A stretch of DNA of 64,000 nt from Gnetum montanum (GCA_015680685.1 MNCI01011771.1:169506-233505); one strand, 5' to 3'; positions 9,800-22,824 are shown, counted from the stretch's first letter. The notes: a model not told the origin generated them from the sequence alone. Numbers and translations: made by a program.

Positions 9800-12640
9800 T
9801 TGACCTATGTGAGGGCATCTAAGAGATCTTAGGTGCCCCCTAGTTTGTTGGCACCTTCCTCCTCTTCTATCTGTCCTAAAAGAAAAATTTCTCGAGGGGT
9901 GACTTTGGATCTGGACTCATACCCTTGTTGGCAGAGTGATGTAGATTGTGTGGTCACGTCGACCTTTGTCCTTGGCACAGATGCAGGGAGCAAAGATGTA
10001 GACTTGGGAGTACCTGGGATGGTACTTCCGTTAGACGTCTTACCTGCAAAGTGGAATTCTTTCCTTGTGGGGTAAGGAGGCTACTCAGTTATTTACCATG
10101 AGATGGGGACAATCAAGGACGTTAGTCCCCTAATGACAAATGGAGCTAAGGGTGTTATCAACTGGGGCCATGTGGCCCTGCCAACAGGTGATGTAAAAGT
10201 GGATGCCTGTGAAGGGACTTTTAGGACAAAAGGATGTTGCAAGCTTGGATTAACTGCGCGTGGTACTGGTGCACTACTCTAAGGCACACAGATTACGAAT
10301 GGCTACTGAGGTGGCCTAGGATCACTATCGATCTCGATCATGTTGATTACATAATCAACATTGTTGTCATTGAGGGGGTCTGTGTAGACATATATAGATT
10401 GGTTTTCAAGGTGAAATGGGTTGCTTGCATCTAGCACCAGCTTCCCTTGGTCGATTAACCTCTGGATGTCATCCTACAACGCCAGGAAGTAATCTGTGTC
10501 ATGGCCACATTGTTGGTGGTAATCACAAAACTTGTCTAGCCTGAAACCCTTAGGAACTAGGGCCTCATTGGCCAAGGCCAAGTAGGGGTTCCTAAGGAGC
10601 TCACAATAGTGTTGATGCTTCACGATTTCTTCCTTCGACATCTATTTGTATTGGATGTATACTACTACCAGAAATTTCTTCAAAAGTTTCAAAGGCTTAA
10701 GGGGCAACGGGGTGTATTTTGAGTGGTCTTTACACTCAAAATTGGGCTTAGGTTGTGCAGATGCCTCAAGCACGGGTATAGTAGGTTGCGGCATGTGGTC
10801 CAATTTGGGCACAGGGTTATCCACGGGTGTGGCCGGTTTCTTGCTATTTTTTCTACCATTGTTGCTAGGTTTGGGTTTGGCCTCGACTACCACAGTGACC
10901 ACTATGGTTGTTGGGACTTTATCCTTTTCCTTCTTTTGCAAAGGTGTTCTTGTAGGAAATATAGGCTAGGTCTTTGCTTGCCTCAGCCACGTCTTGTATG
11001 CTCTTAGTCTGGGTGAAAGCTTGACTAAGAGAGAGAGGAGCAAGGTAGTACAATTTGGACTTGATGAAGTTGTTCACTGCACCCTCGAAGATGGCCAACA
11101 GGTGGGACTCCACGATGGGCTCCAACAATAAATATACTTTTGGACTAGCTCTAAGGGATCTTGCTTCACACTCATCAATTGGTCCAACGTGGTTTCTAGC
11201 TTCAAGTTGTACTTGAAGTGCCTCACGAACTAGGTCAGCGGCTCTTCCAAAGTTGAAATGGATGAGCATGGCAATGCACAGTACCAATCCAAGGCTTTCC
11301 TAGCTAGGGACATGGCAAAGACACAAATGATAGTATGCGACCATTGCTATAGTAGTAGAGACTCACACCTAAAGGTGACAAGATGTGCATTGGAATCCCC
11401 CTTCCCATCATATTTTCTTAAATGCAAGAGAGACATCCTTGGGGGTAATGTCAAAGCAGGGATTGCAGGGCTAATAGGGTCATCTTGGTAAAAGTCCATG
11501 ACATGTACGGTGTTAGACCCAGTAGTTTTGAGGTGTTTTATTTCCTCAGTGAGGGTTTGGATGAGCTAAAATTCTTTGTCTAGCCTGAGCGACATTGTAG
11601 ATGATTGGGGCACTGCGGAGGCCATGCTTGCATGTGTTGTGGCAAGGGTGACAGTGTGGCCCATTGGCAGTACCGTTGGGATGACCCCTACTAGCAGTGT
11701 CATTTGTGTTGTCTACCACCTGGCTAATGGTGTTGTTAATGCGACGACTGTGGATTGGGCTGTCAGATAGACTACTTGTATCACTGACAGTGTAGATCAT
11801 AGTCCTGTATTAGGCCATGCTAACTACGAGGCTTGGTGTATTTGAGAGCACATGTAGTAAAACATTTATGATTATTGTGGAGTAGGTAAAGAAGTGAATG
11901 GGGTCCACCATGTGGACGGGCCATGGCCCACCATAGTGGGTGGAACAGACATTAATGTAGGAATAGAGGTAGAAGTCACGTATATTTACGAAGGTGGTAT
12001 GGTATGCACATGTGGAAGGGTAGCCGTAGTTGGCATGTTATGTGCTACAGGAATAGGCTGTTGGACAGCTTATAAAGGGATAGTAGCTGCAAACCGAATA
12101 AGTGAAACAAGTGAAAGAGGGCATTGGAATGCCACAAGATTAAAGTGGCTACCCATATCAGCTGCAATTGTAGGTTGCAGAAGCATAGGATTAATTATAA
12201 AGGGAGTGGTAATAGATGATGGCTTGGCCTAGAAAGACTGCGTAGAAGGGACAGGAGAGGGGTCGATTGGACCCCCATCATCCGATTGGGAATCGAGTTC
12301 CTCCTATCCATCTTGGAAAGTGTCATCTTGGTTGGAGGATGTGTCCTATTGCTCCCTAAGCCTAGCCAACTAGATTAGTTGGTTCAGAATCCTTTTCTAT
12401 GCTTGTGTTAAAGGTAAATAAATGTTGGGAGTAGGAACAAATTCCTTCCCGTTGCAGTAAGTGAACTCGAAGCTATGTTTGTCCTCAAGTTCGTATACGT
12501 CCAAGGGCAGATTAGCCTGCACCTTCACACAAAGGAAACTATAATGCTCACGTTGTTGGTCCAATCCCTTAAGCCCTTAATTTTGGATTTTAAGAGATCA
12601 ACGTGTCTCTAGCATCAGGTTCAGTGGTTGTTTGGCACCA
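9800..12640 (-). pseudogene. Element 1 Gag
   Basis: Structural capsid/nucleocapsid protein. The N-terminal third (12600-11550) is proline/threonine-rich and diverged. The retrotransposon gag domain spans about 11420-10950: YDGKGDSNAHLVTF, FAMSLARKALDWY, then FEGAVNNFIKSKLYYL and LSQAFTQTKSIQDV. A linker rich in Lys and Pro leads to the knuckle FCDYHQQCGHDTDYF near 10520, whose last Cys is Phe (element 3 keeps it). After it come three PFVxxVP-like motifs at 10310-10170 (PFVICVP, PFVLKVP, PFVIRGL). Several frameshifts and stops break it. Element 2 shows the same layout on the opposite strand. Confidence 0.8.
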
Positions 12641-13376
12641 GTAGTGCCTTAAACTGTAGTAGGGACTTCAACATTGAAGGTGACTTCCATGTTGAAGGTA
12701 TGGGTAGCATTAGTTGAAAAATCCATTGCAAGTTGAGTAGTTTTGCAAAAGGTGCAAAACGTGCAAAAGGAACAAAAGGGCTAAAAAGAAACCTGAGAGA
12801 ATGGCAACAAAAGCAGTCTTTACATCTTGTTGGATTACCGAGAAACCATTGAGGCAACCGATCTGCACCACACAAAGCATAAACAACTGCAAGAGGGTGT
12901 CATGTTTACGACAATGTGTGATGAGGTACAGAGCGCATGCAAGACTACCATAAGGTGAGTTTAGATATCTAGCAAAGGCTTTGGGTCTTGTGGGGTCCCC
13001 GAGGAACTGTCGAAGTGACCAACTTGTACCATGCATGATGTGGTACAGAATGCACGCAAGACCATGAGCGGGGCAAGTTAACTAGCGAACAAGAAGGCTT
13101 TATGTCTCGCAGGGCTCCAGGGGAACCTTCGAAGCGACTGACCTATACCAAAAATGATGGGGCACCAAACGCATGCAATAATATCGTAAAAAAGGCTAGT
13201 TAACTAGCAATCGGAGGCCTTGTGTTCTGTAGGGTTCCCGAGGAACTGTGGGAGCAACCGATCTACACTGCGCAAAGCGCAAACAATCGCAACAGGATGT
13301 CACATTTACGCTTACACGTATCAGGGTGCAGAAGGCTCATAGAGTGATCATGACACATGAAAAAGGCACCAAAATG
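12640..13376 (-). repeat. Element 1 untranslated leader with long tandem repeats
   Basis: Between the PBS and gag. At 12830-13310 about four diverged units of about 120-160 bp recur, each carrying the plus-strand words (G)GGTTCCCGAGGAACTGT or a variant, then AACCGATCT(A/G)CAC and GCATGCAA. No coding potential was recognised. Confidence 0.6.
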
Positions 13377-13393
13377 CCCTCCTTCTAGTGCCA
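13377..13393 (-). promoter_or_regulatory. Element 1 primer binding site
   Basis: Minus strand TGGCACTAGAAGGAGGG lies seven bases inside the LTR end at 13400. Element 3 has TGGCACTAGAGGGAGGG at the same place. It is probably a decayed TGGCGC-type site of the kind used by plant Tat elements to bind a primer tRNA; I cannot name the tRNA. Confidence 0.75.
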
Positions 13394-13399
13394 AAAAAC

Positions 13400-15052
13400 T
13401 GTTGCAACTGAGAATGTCGGTGGGTGGAAAATGCCAAGGGTTTGGTGGGCACGACAGTCTTGACCTCGTATCTATGGGAGGGTCATGGTAGGAGTGTGTG
13501 TGGATATGGGGCATCCTAAATGATCTTGTTGATTAGAAAGGAACTTAATCAGTGTCTCTATAGCTGTTTGCAATATATAATTTGAAAACGGGGAAAAAAT
13601 GCAAAGTAGTTATTGAAAGTAAATAACACTGAAAGCAATGCAACACATAGGAATGAACAGGAAAGTAAAATAGGATACAATTAGAAAATGGTGTTAATCC
13701 AAAGCTACAAGTTTTCTCTGTCAGGGTGGACATAGTTGATTGCATAGTGTAACATAGTGCAGAGATTCCAAGAGCAACCAGGATGTGTAGGGCAAATCAG
13801 GTTGTGTGCTTGGGCGTGAACTTAAGTGTTGACAATGTATGGATTCTACCAAGGTGGTAGAAAGGGGGATAGAATGGAATGTTAGCTAGGAATGCTAACT
13901 GTTCATAGTGTTGAATAGAGAGCTTACAATGCTAGATGCTGCAACATGCTAGGAGGAGAACTTGATTCACCCAGTAGAAGAGAAATCAGACACTTGGCGA
14001 AATTTTGAACTAAACAAAATTTTTTACCAGAACCGGAGAAAGAGTGTGAGATAGATCGTGAGCGAAAGAGTCTTTCAGTGTTGCTTGTCAAGGTATTTAT
14101 AGGACCAAGGGCAGACAATAGGGCCAGTTTGGATGCCACGTGCCCTGAGACTTCGTTGACTTGCTGGTTCCGCACATGCTAATATGACCATTGGACGTGG
14201 ATGACCGTTGTGACCGTGAGTCTGCAATGCCGCAACTATGAGCCTACCATGTCGTAATTGCACCATCAATGTATGGAGATGTGTGCCAACAGTCAAATTA
14301 CATGAAGTACATTGATGTCGCACAACCACCTGCATGCTTTGTCATGCATCATAGCGTGGCATGCTTGGCATGGTGTAGCACATTGTCCTACTTTTCACTA
14401 CACATGCTACATGCTTACTACGCTATGTAGCATAGCATCTGGCGTTAGTCACAAAAAACTTGGCCAATCTGCAAACATTACTTCCTACACTATGGAGCTT
14501 GCAACTTTGCTAGCCTTGTTCTTTGAGTTGCCTTTTGTCTCTTTTGCAAGTTTGCTACACCTTGCTGTGCCATGTAGCTCATCATAGCGTAGTAGCAGAC
14601 ACGGTCTGCCGCTTCCTAATGGAAAGGGACATTTGAAGGACTTGAAGTTGGGTCGTGAAATTGGTTGTATGATTGTTGCTACACTTCATAGCATAGCGTA
14701 AGGTGAAACTTCTCTTTGCAGATGTTTTCTAAAGTTTTCTATGCTACATAGCGGGGCGTAGCATAGTGTAGCAGAATTCATGCCTTAGAAAACTTTCCAA
14801 ACTATTTCTTGCACATCCAAAATGCTACTACCAACTCTGTGCATTATTTTCTGAGCAGGCTGTCAACTGGGCGAGCTACTTGGATGAATAGGCAACGTGA
14901 TCTGTAGAGCTTGTTCATGCCGAAATTAGAAAATTTGCCAAATTGGTCGACCTAACCTTAGGGCGTTCTTGTCCCGATGAACTTCCATGACACTGCGTGA
15001 AGTACTATGCTTGGTGAAGCAAGAATGACCTTGCATTTTTTTGGGTGTTTCA
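13400..15052 (-). repeat. Element 1 5' LTR
   Basis: 1653 bp on the minus strand, starting TGAAACACCC at 15052 and ending GCAACA at 13400, directly before the PBS. TATAAATA lies at 14101-14094 (minus), so U3 is about 950 bp. U3 carries palindromic words of the GCTATGCTACACTATG type at 14390-14450 and 14690-14780. The 3' LTR of element 2 (42644 onward) is alignable along its length, including the CACTGATTAAG / CACCGATTAAG stretch near the end. Confidence 0.85.
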
Positions 15053-17240
15053 ACTTCAAGTTTGCCTATTACAATGGGAGGGAATTTATTCCCACTCCCA
15101 GCATTCCCATCCCCTTAACACAAATGAACCAATGGCTTCTTGATTAACTTATCTAGGTCCTTAGGCCTAGGGAGTTGCAGGACATAGCGTCTCATCATGA
15201 TAAGGATTTCCAAGATGGGCAGGAAGAGTTAGATTCCTAATTCAATAGGGTGGGATCAAACCAGCCCTACCACTAGCCCTCCTATCCTATCCTTTTGGAT
15301 GAACTCATTGTCTATTGCTGCTCCCTTTGTGATCATGTCTACATCATCGCAACCCGTGATTACATCGATAATGGGTAGCCATGTCATGCCCTTAGCGTAT
15401 CAATGCCTCTATTCCCCTATTTCATTCTTATCTACCATTTCTCCGCAAACTGTTCATCAGTCTATTCTTGCATCCCATCACATACCAATCATAGCTACCC
15501 TGCCACACATTCATACCATACCTACTTCATAGTTGCATGTAGCTTCCCTCTCTATTCCTACATTTACACTTGTCCCATCATCAATGGTGGGCCTAGGTCC
15601 ATCCACATGGTGGACCCCATTCACTTCTCCTCCTACTACCTTACCATTGTAGATGTCTCACATTTGCCATCAGACCTACCAAGCACCACAAACAATACCG
15701 CCCAGTGTGGGGATATGTTTTGTTCCACTGGCCATGCAAACAGTCTATCCCATAGCACAACCCTCGACTATTGCTACAACAAAACCACCTGCTGGTTGGT
15801 GGACACCACAAGAAACACAGTTCACAGGGGCCATCCCAATGGCACTACTGATAGGTCATGCTGTTGGCCCTGCTAGTCCATAGATGGGAGTTTCTCCTAC
15901 AGTTTCCCAACTGCCCGCATCATCCCTGGGTCTGGATCAAGCATTTCAGCTTATCCAGACTCTTATTGAGGAAATAAAATGCCTCAAAGCTTTCGAGTCT
16001 GATATTGTTCAAGTCATGAACTTCTACCAGGATGACGACATCAACCTAACAATCCCTGCATTAATGTTACCCCCAAGGATGTCACTCCCACACTTCACAA
16101 AATACAATGGGGAAGGGGATCCCTGTTGTATTTTAGGTTTAGGTCTAAGTCCCTTCTTCTGTAAAAATAACCACAGATGATCATCCATCTCTTTGCCATG
16201 TCTTTGTTCAGAAAAGCTCTGGATTGGTACCATGCCCTTCCACTCTCCTCCATCTCAACCCTGGAGGAGCTTCTAACCCAGTTCATGATGCATTTCAAAT
16301 ACAACTTGAGACCAGAGATCATGCTGGATCAATTAATGAGCGTGAAGAAAGACCCACTAGAACCAGTCTAGAAGTTCATCCGCTGCTGGAGCGTGACTCT
16401 TAAGGGTACATCCAACATAAGTAGATGTCATAAGAGGGAACCAGGAAGCACCAGAGGTACTATGAACTCCTCAGGAACCCCTCACTAGCTTTTCCCAATG
16501 AGGCCCCAATTCCTAAGGGTTTCAAACTACAGCGATTTTTTGATTACCATCAATAGTGTGGTCATAACATAGATTACGGCATGGCACTGAAGGACAACAT
16601 TCAAAGGTTGATCAATTAAGGGAAACTGGTGCTAGACTAAAGCAATCTAGTATGCCCTGAGAATCAATCCCTGCATGTCTACACTACCCCCTCAATGCCA
16701 ACAACACCAGCTATACTATCAACACCATTAATGTTGAAAGTAATCCTAGACCGCCCCAGCAACCATTTGTGGTCTGTGTGCCTCGACGTAGTGCACCGGC
16801 ACCACCAGCGATTAATCAAAGTCTACAACAACCTTTTATCCTAAGAGTCCCTCCATGAACATCTCCCCTTGCACCACCTACTCCCAAGGCATCCACCCCT
16901 ACACCTATTAGTAGAAACATACCACCACCTTGCACATCAACACTGTTAGCTCCATTTCTTATCAGGGGGCCAAGCCCTGCAATAGCCCCCACCCCACATA
17001 AGGTAGCTCCATAGCATTCTCATGCTAAAAAATGAGAAGTGCACTGCATTGGTGAGATGTCAAGGGAAAGTACCACCCCAGGTACTTCCAAGCCTATGTC
17101 CTCACCCCCTGCATCGATGCCCTCATTGCCGAGACATAACGTTGCTATGCCTAGATAGTCTTCACCACCTTGTCCAAAAGGGTTTGAACCCAAGCCTAAA
17201 ACTATCTCCTCTTGGGAAATTCATCTTTTGGGATGAATAG
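15053..17240 (+). pseudogene. Element 2 Gag (5' truncated)
   Basis: Starts inside the N-terminal region. A proline/serine/threonine-rich part covers 15300-15880. A helical stretch LIQTLIEEIKCLKAFESD and FYQDDDINLTIPAL precede the gag domain SLPHFTKYNGEGDP at about 16090. A frameshift leads to FAMSLFRKALDWYHALP, LLTQFMMHFKYNL and QLMSVKKDPLEPV (16190-16370). The part after this is much shorter than in element 3 and jumps to KGFKLQRFFDYHQ, with CGHNIDY as the knuckle remnant (16520-16590). Three PFVVCVP-like motifs follow at 16760-16990. Multiple stops and shifts make it non-functional. Confidence 0.8.
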
Positions 17241-18030
17241 AAGAGGAGGAAGGTAGTAAACTGAAAAGTGGTCAAGACCTCTTAAGCACTCTCACCCAGG
17301 TCAAGCAAGCTCTAAAATAGAAAAATATTACATTGATCTTGTACGACCTAATCATGATATCTACCACACACTGTGAGGCTTTAGTCCATGTGTTAATGGC
17401 AATCCCTGTCGATGATCCATTCAGTCATATTTCCTTTTGCCCCTATAGAGCCAAAGCCATCCCAACTGACTTTTTGCAATGGTTCCATTAGGGAAGACCC
17501 TGAAAAGGGTCAAGTAACTACAACACCTTTGTTCATCACAATCCGAGTTGGTCAACATAAGATCCAGAGGGTACATGTCGATGATGGGGTTGCTACAAAT
17601 GTCATCCCTTTCCCTATTGTGGACAAGCTAGGTTTGGTTAACCAAATCAGACCCACAACAATGTCATGCTTAAAGTCATTCAATGGGGCACGAGTTGTGG
17701 CAAAGGGAATAGTCCATATAGAGTTCATGGTAGGGGACCAATTCCCCACAAACACAACGTTCATCGTGGTTGAAGAGATGCTCGGGTTTAACTTGATCTT
17801 GGGGAGGTCATGGTTAGCATAACTTAGGGTTGTCTCTTCATCCATCCATCAGGAGATCCATCTACCCTTTGTAGGTAGGGAGGTGGTAATCCATGGCGAT
17901 GAGGTAGTAACACAACTTATCAACAACATGGATATGGAACAGGGCTCAGAGGTCATGACCTCTGAGAGTGAAGTGCCCATCTCTATAAACACTAACCATT
18001 CGGCCAAAGAACTGGCTTAGCATGCTGGTT
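17241..18030 (+). pseudogene. Element 2 aspartic protease
   Basis: The open stretch 17412-17822 reads FPFAPIEPKPSQLTF, then TTPLFITIRVGQHKI, the active-site region VHVDDGVATNVIPFPI and KSFNGARVVAKGIVHIEF, ending FNLILGRSWLA. After one TAA it continues IHQEIHLPFVGREV to about 18020. D-D-G occupies the catalytic D(S/T)G position, as in element 1. It is the longest unbroken protease frame in the window. It follows gag and is followed by the repeat cluster at 18290. Confidence 0.88.
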
Positions 18031-18289
18031 CAAAAAATGAAAATGTGTGAACTGAGTTTCCCTTCCAAGTGAAGGACAATGACGTAGGTGAAGGTTGAAG
18101 TAAGGTGTCTCAGTGTTACACCTCACCCACTCCACGATGGATCAGGAAGTAGCTATGCCTAGCATAGCAACCCCACTACTCCTTGCCCAGTTAGCCTCCC
18201 TTGTACATTTACCACCTTTTTTTGCATTTATCCATCTACAGTAGGTATTAATTAGCCATCCTCTAAAATGTTAGTCTATCATCCCTGTA

Positions 18290-18480
18290 ACACCCTTATC
18301 GACTTGAAATGGCCTAAAACTATGCTATATCATGGCCCAAAATGGTGTAAAACTACTCAATGGCATAATGGCCCGAAATGGCCTAAAACTAACGATGGCT
18401 TGAAATGGCCTAAAACTAACAATGGTCCAAAACGACCTAAAAGTACTAGGGGCCCAAAATGGCCTAAAACTAAAACATCA
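18290..18480 (+). repeat. Element 2 repeat cluster, protease side of antisense gene
   Basis: At least six copies of a roughly 30-bp unit containing AAATGGCCTAAAACTA, separated by words such as CAATGGC and GGCCCGAAATGG. It corresponds to 8590-8875 in element 1 on the other strand and 29745-30060 in element 3. Confidence 0.85.
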
Positions 18481-18604
18481 AAAACAAAAAAAATCATAGC
18501 ATAAAACCAATTTTTGTTCAAATGTTTTCTTCCTTCATTAAACATTTCCAATGTTTGCAAAAAATCAACAAAAATTTTCAAAATTTCAAAAACATCCCAT
18601 GTTG

Positions 18605-21600
18605 TCATGGGTTATCTTCATCTGCATCATCTTTGCCCACATAATTCGCTCCTGTATCATCCCCTCCTGCATCACCTTCTCTTGCATTATCCTCTACTAC
18701 CTCTTCATTCCCGCCCTCTCTAGGCCTTACGTCTTCACCTAGAACCTGCATCGTAAAGGTGAAATAGTCAGGTAGGCCAACTCATGCAAGCTAGAATAGA
18801 GCACAAGCATTAACATGGTGGAATGTGATTGACCTGAGATGGCCCTATGTTCTTCTTGAAGGGTATGTGATCTAAACCAACACTTAGGCAATGCCAAACC
18901 TCCTCCTATGTGATATTAGCCCAATGCCTATTGCTTAGTTCAACATCTATAGCAGCTTTCTCCTTTTTAACGACCGTCCATCTCGATGGTCCCAGAGAAA
19001 AGGAGACAATAGCGATTTCACCTTTGGAAAGATCCAATTCCCGTTCAGGAGATTTAGTGACCTTTACCTACTCCTTGAACTTGTTATAGGCCTCAAAAGT
19101 GCTAATGGCAATTATGAACACTTTGTAAGTAAATGCCTCCATAGAAGCATCTCTATATAGTTTGCGGTAGGTGGCACGTTCTAGTTTATACATGTGCTTA
19201 TGGTTTTTCTAGGACAGCCCCCACTCATAAACTTTGGTGTTGTAATCTTTCCAATCTTGATTTTTCTAGGGCAACAAGTTTATCTGCATTCGTTGTTCTA
19301 TTATTTCTCAGGTGGCTTCATTGTTCTATCACATGACTATCCAATATCTAGCATAATCTATCACAGCTGTGTGCCAATTGCTATCATTATTATCATGGGC
19401 TATGAGGAATTCATTCCTCGATTTGAGGTTTGCCACCTCGGTGCTTAGTTTAGCCTTCTCCTTTTTAGCCTTTTAAATGCATTTCCACAGGTCCTTGTTA
19501 ACACTCCTACATTCCCACAAGGAGCATGCTAAGTGCAAAACGCATTTGCTAGCCTCATCATATACATGATGAGGTACCTCGGCCACTTCAAGTAGGAATG
19601 TAGACACGACATCAACCTTCAAAGGCTATCTCATGTCTCAATTGAGTTGAGAGGTTGTAATCACACAAAGATCACATCAGTCAGATTAGCGTAGTAGGGT
19701 GAGCAAACTTAAGGCATCTAGCGTAGCAACATGAAATCACCTAGCATAGCTACTTACCCACTTCAAGATCAACCTATCTGAGATGGCCGATCATGTCATC
19801 GATGACCCCTTGCATAAACGTGAACTTGTTAGGGGTCTTGGCCCATGGTTCCATGCAAATTAGAGGGGTTTCTACAACATTAGCAATGGTATCTATCATA
19901 CAACTAAACATGTTAGCAATGATTGAGGTGAACTGTAATAAGGAAAATATATTGTTAAACTCACCAGTGTAAAATTTTAGTTCCCCTTCTTTCTGACTCA
20001 ATACGATGGCAACATTCTTAGTAGAAGTCCCTCCTAGGTCAATGCGGGCTTCTTCTTTATTTGCTGGAGCCTTTCCCTTTGAGGCACTTGCATCTTCCTC
20101 ACCCATAGAAGACTCCTCTTCATCTCAAAAAATGTCCTCCTCGTCAGTAGGAGGATTTTCCTTAACAACAAGAGGCCCTTCCTTAGAGATAGGAGCTCTT
20201 TCCTTCTTAACCGAGGCCCTCTCCTCTAAGACTGGGGACTCCATGTCTTTATTTGTCACCACCGTTTTGGGGGCCGACACCTCTTCCTCACCTTCTTCTT
20301 CTTCTTCTTCTTCTTCTTCCGCTAGCAGCAAAAAGAACATATTTGCATTAGCATAAAGCAAGTTAGCTAAAAGTAGGTGCTATGCTATGCTACTCTACAT
20401 AGTGTAGCGTAGTGTAGCAGAAATTAACAAAGTAGGTAAGTAGACATAGGTGAAAGTATTCACCAATGGGGGATTGCGTCCTGCATAACTTGAACCAGAA
20501 TGTTTGCCCCTATTCCTCTTCTGTGCAGAGGTTCTTCTCAGCTAGTCTTGGCCTCTTTCACCACATCTTGGTGGCCACCGTTCTAGCAATCAGACATTTC
20601 CCCTATGATACGCTACTGGCTACAGCAGGGGGTGCCTCTCCTACGCTATCTTGTCCACAAAAATTGTGGGCCACCCGATCCCTAGTCATCATAGAGAATG
20701 ACTCCCCAATAGCTTCTAGGGGATCTTGGGCTTAGGTTGTCTAGAGGATTTGGTAGATCCACGGTTTCGAAATTTGATTACGATTTCACATTACCCAAGT
20801 TCCATACTCATGAACTACCAAAAACTCCACAAAATGCTGCAAGAAGGCTATGTAAAATGCATAGTGCACATTTAAATGGGACTCTTCGTTTTTATGGAGC
20901 CTGATGATTTCAGTCTGCAGGCCCTTGCACAAAAAGCTAGTTCAATTGTAGCAAGCCCCTTCCTCCATGACCTCCCACATCACCCAAGCCTACTAAATCC
21001 CAAGGATCTTCCCTTGGGAAAGCAGCTGGGGGAATGCACGAGCTCAGAAGATGAGATAAACCTCTTTGGCAAGTCTCAGATTGACCTTCTCCATGGGAAT
21101 CCCCTTTCACTCTTTGGCAACCCCCAGCCACTCCTCAATGTCCTTCTTCTAAATGTTTAGCTCCTTCTTGGTCTTTGACCCTATGAGGATGCCATTAGCA
21201 GGGACACTGAAAAGGTCTATGAATAGCTGGTCATTGATTTCAATGACCACCTACACACTGTGTACATGCATGCAGAGGTAGTCTACCCTATTGGAAAAGG
21301 AGTTAGCTAGGGTAAGCATCTTGATGATAGGGATGCTTGGATTTGGGGCCAGGAACAAATCCATGAGACCAACATTTTGGATGTGCCTAAGTAGGGATTC
21401 TAAGGCCGTGCTACATATCCAATGCTGGCTCTCATCTACTTCTATGTACTTGAAGTAGATGTTTGCCTCTTGGCTTCCAGTGGTTATCACCATCACCTCC
21501 TAGGAATTCTTCACCCCTATATCAGTTTGCATAGAAGCAATTAGCATAAAAACAAAAAAAAAATAGCAATCACACTCGGACATGCAGTAACTACTACTTA

Positions 21601-22420
21601 GCTCAGCATGCTTCTACCGTAACAGGAATGGCAGAAGACTAACTAAGAAATCTTCAATGGTGATTATTTTAAAAGGTGCCCATCCCTCATTCAACCAATT
21701 AGAATCCTTGCATCTATTGTAGAGTTTGGGATACTGGGTTGGGTAGGTATGGTACTCACCCCCGCACTGGCCTATCACACCTATGTGCATATTATCAGTA
21801 GAAGAAAACTCCTGTCACACCATCTATGCTAGGCTCAACACATCCCTATCACCGTGAAGCCCCTCCTCATTGATGTAAAACCTAGTAATAAAAAGAAAAA
21901 ACATGCTGATAACATTTGGCTGGCATAGCAAACGTCTCATAGTGTAGTGGAACGCGTCTACACAACTCACCCCCCAACACTATAGACAATTCCTGGTGGG
22001 TTTTGGAAGCACATTTCATTATGATGTGCAATAAAAAAAGTGTTGTAGACACAGTAGCAGTTATACTCAAGCAAATCCCAGATCCAAGCCAAATGCCTCA
22101 AATTTTTGGAATGTTGACTGGATCCTTCTCCCTACCCGCTACTAATTGCCCCATCCATCAAATATCTCAGAATACCCTAGTTTTCCCCAGGAAACAGGGT
22201 TTCTATTATGGTGGTTGCTACCTCCTCCACCAGGTGTGACCAAACAATCACACTAAAGCATTGGAGGAGGAATTGTAGAAACTCTCGCACCCCCTCTCAA
22301 AACTAGACCATTTCATCCCCCACACGTGTATGGGAAGGAGGAACATTGGCCACTCTCCCACTCAAGCAGCACAAGACCCCTACAATTTCTAGGATAATTA
22401 AAATTGGCCTTAGCACTACC
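18605..22420 (-). pseudogene. Element 2 antisense spliced gene
   Basis: Exons on the minus strand: 22420-21971, 21881-21618, 21516-20464, 20321-19965, 19892-19758, about 19660-18834, 18745-18605 (stop). Every intron listed has GT and AG ends, except that the start of the sixth exon is uncertain. Exons 2-3 (numbered as in element 1) give LRPILIILEIVGVL, FLQFLLQCFSVIVWSHL and FQNPPGIVYSVGG, an NLI/FCP1-HAD-like pattern with Glu at the nucleophile position. Exon 4 gives NVGLMDLFLA. Exon 5 opens with a Glu run, then EVSAPKTVVTNKD. Exon 6 gives PNKFTFMQGVIDDM. The last exon is acidic (EGGNEEVVEDN) and ends NP-stop. Exon 1 was not found; repeats lie where it would be. Few stops, mostly TAG. Confidence 0.75.
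20388..20422. repeat. Palindromic GCTATGCTAC-type microrepeat in an antisense-gene intron
   Basis: TGCTATGCTACTCTACATAG followed by TGTAGCGTAGTGTAGCAG forms imperfect inverted arms. The equivalent intron of element 1 (6555-6605) holds a similar sequence. Related copies occur in the LTRs of elements 1 and 2. Confidence 0.6.
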
Positions 22421-22824
22421 CTACACAACATAATAGCAAATGTTAGAATCATGTCTGAGTGTGATCTACACATGGTGTAGCAACACTAGCACTTTAGCAA
22501 ATAGCATAGCACTAATTCTCTTCATACACATAGCGTAGCAAAAACATGAAGGTAATAGCGTAGCAAAGTTAGCTTAGCGTAGCAATAGAGGGATTAACCC
22601 TAACAAAGTGATTAACATTATACCCTAACAAAACACGTGTCACACTATCACATCACACATGGCCAAACCCTCCTAAGGGGTCCACACTATGCTATTTGCA
22701 TGCCAAGCAACTTAAATCGCCCAAGCCTCTGTGGTAATGATAGCCACAGCGATGGTAGTCTAGGTGATCTTACATGTAACCCTAGCATAGTGTAGGTGTC
22801 CACTATGATGTTAAATTGACACAT

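Larger units (their letters stand above)
1..15052 (-). mobile_element. Element 1: Tat-like Ty3/gypsy LTR retrotransposon with antisense gene, 3' end beyond window
   Basis: On the minus strand the order is LTR (15052-13400), PBS, leader, gag, protease, repeat cluster, an opposite-strand gene, a second repeat cluster, RT, two RNase H regions and integrase, which leaves the window at base 1. Two successive RNase H regions (a degenerate Ty3-type one, then one of the second type found in plant Tat elements) place it in the Tat lineage. The LTR begins TGAAACACCC at 15052. The DNA to its right continues the gag of element 2 in mid-gene, so element 1 inserted into element 2. The expected 5-bp target duplication is 15053-15057 (ACTTC); its partner is outside the window. 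All reading frames carry stops, so it is inactive. Confidence 0.85.

Noticed and set aside
18268-18504. A CRISPR-like array of short repeats
   Set aside because: Repeats are diverged, spacers are short and similar, no cas genes, plant context; it is a tandem cluster.
20125-20361. Plus-strand Ser-rich frame (20006-20356) as a gene
   Set aside because: It is the complement of the Glu run and charged exon 5 of the antisense gene.
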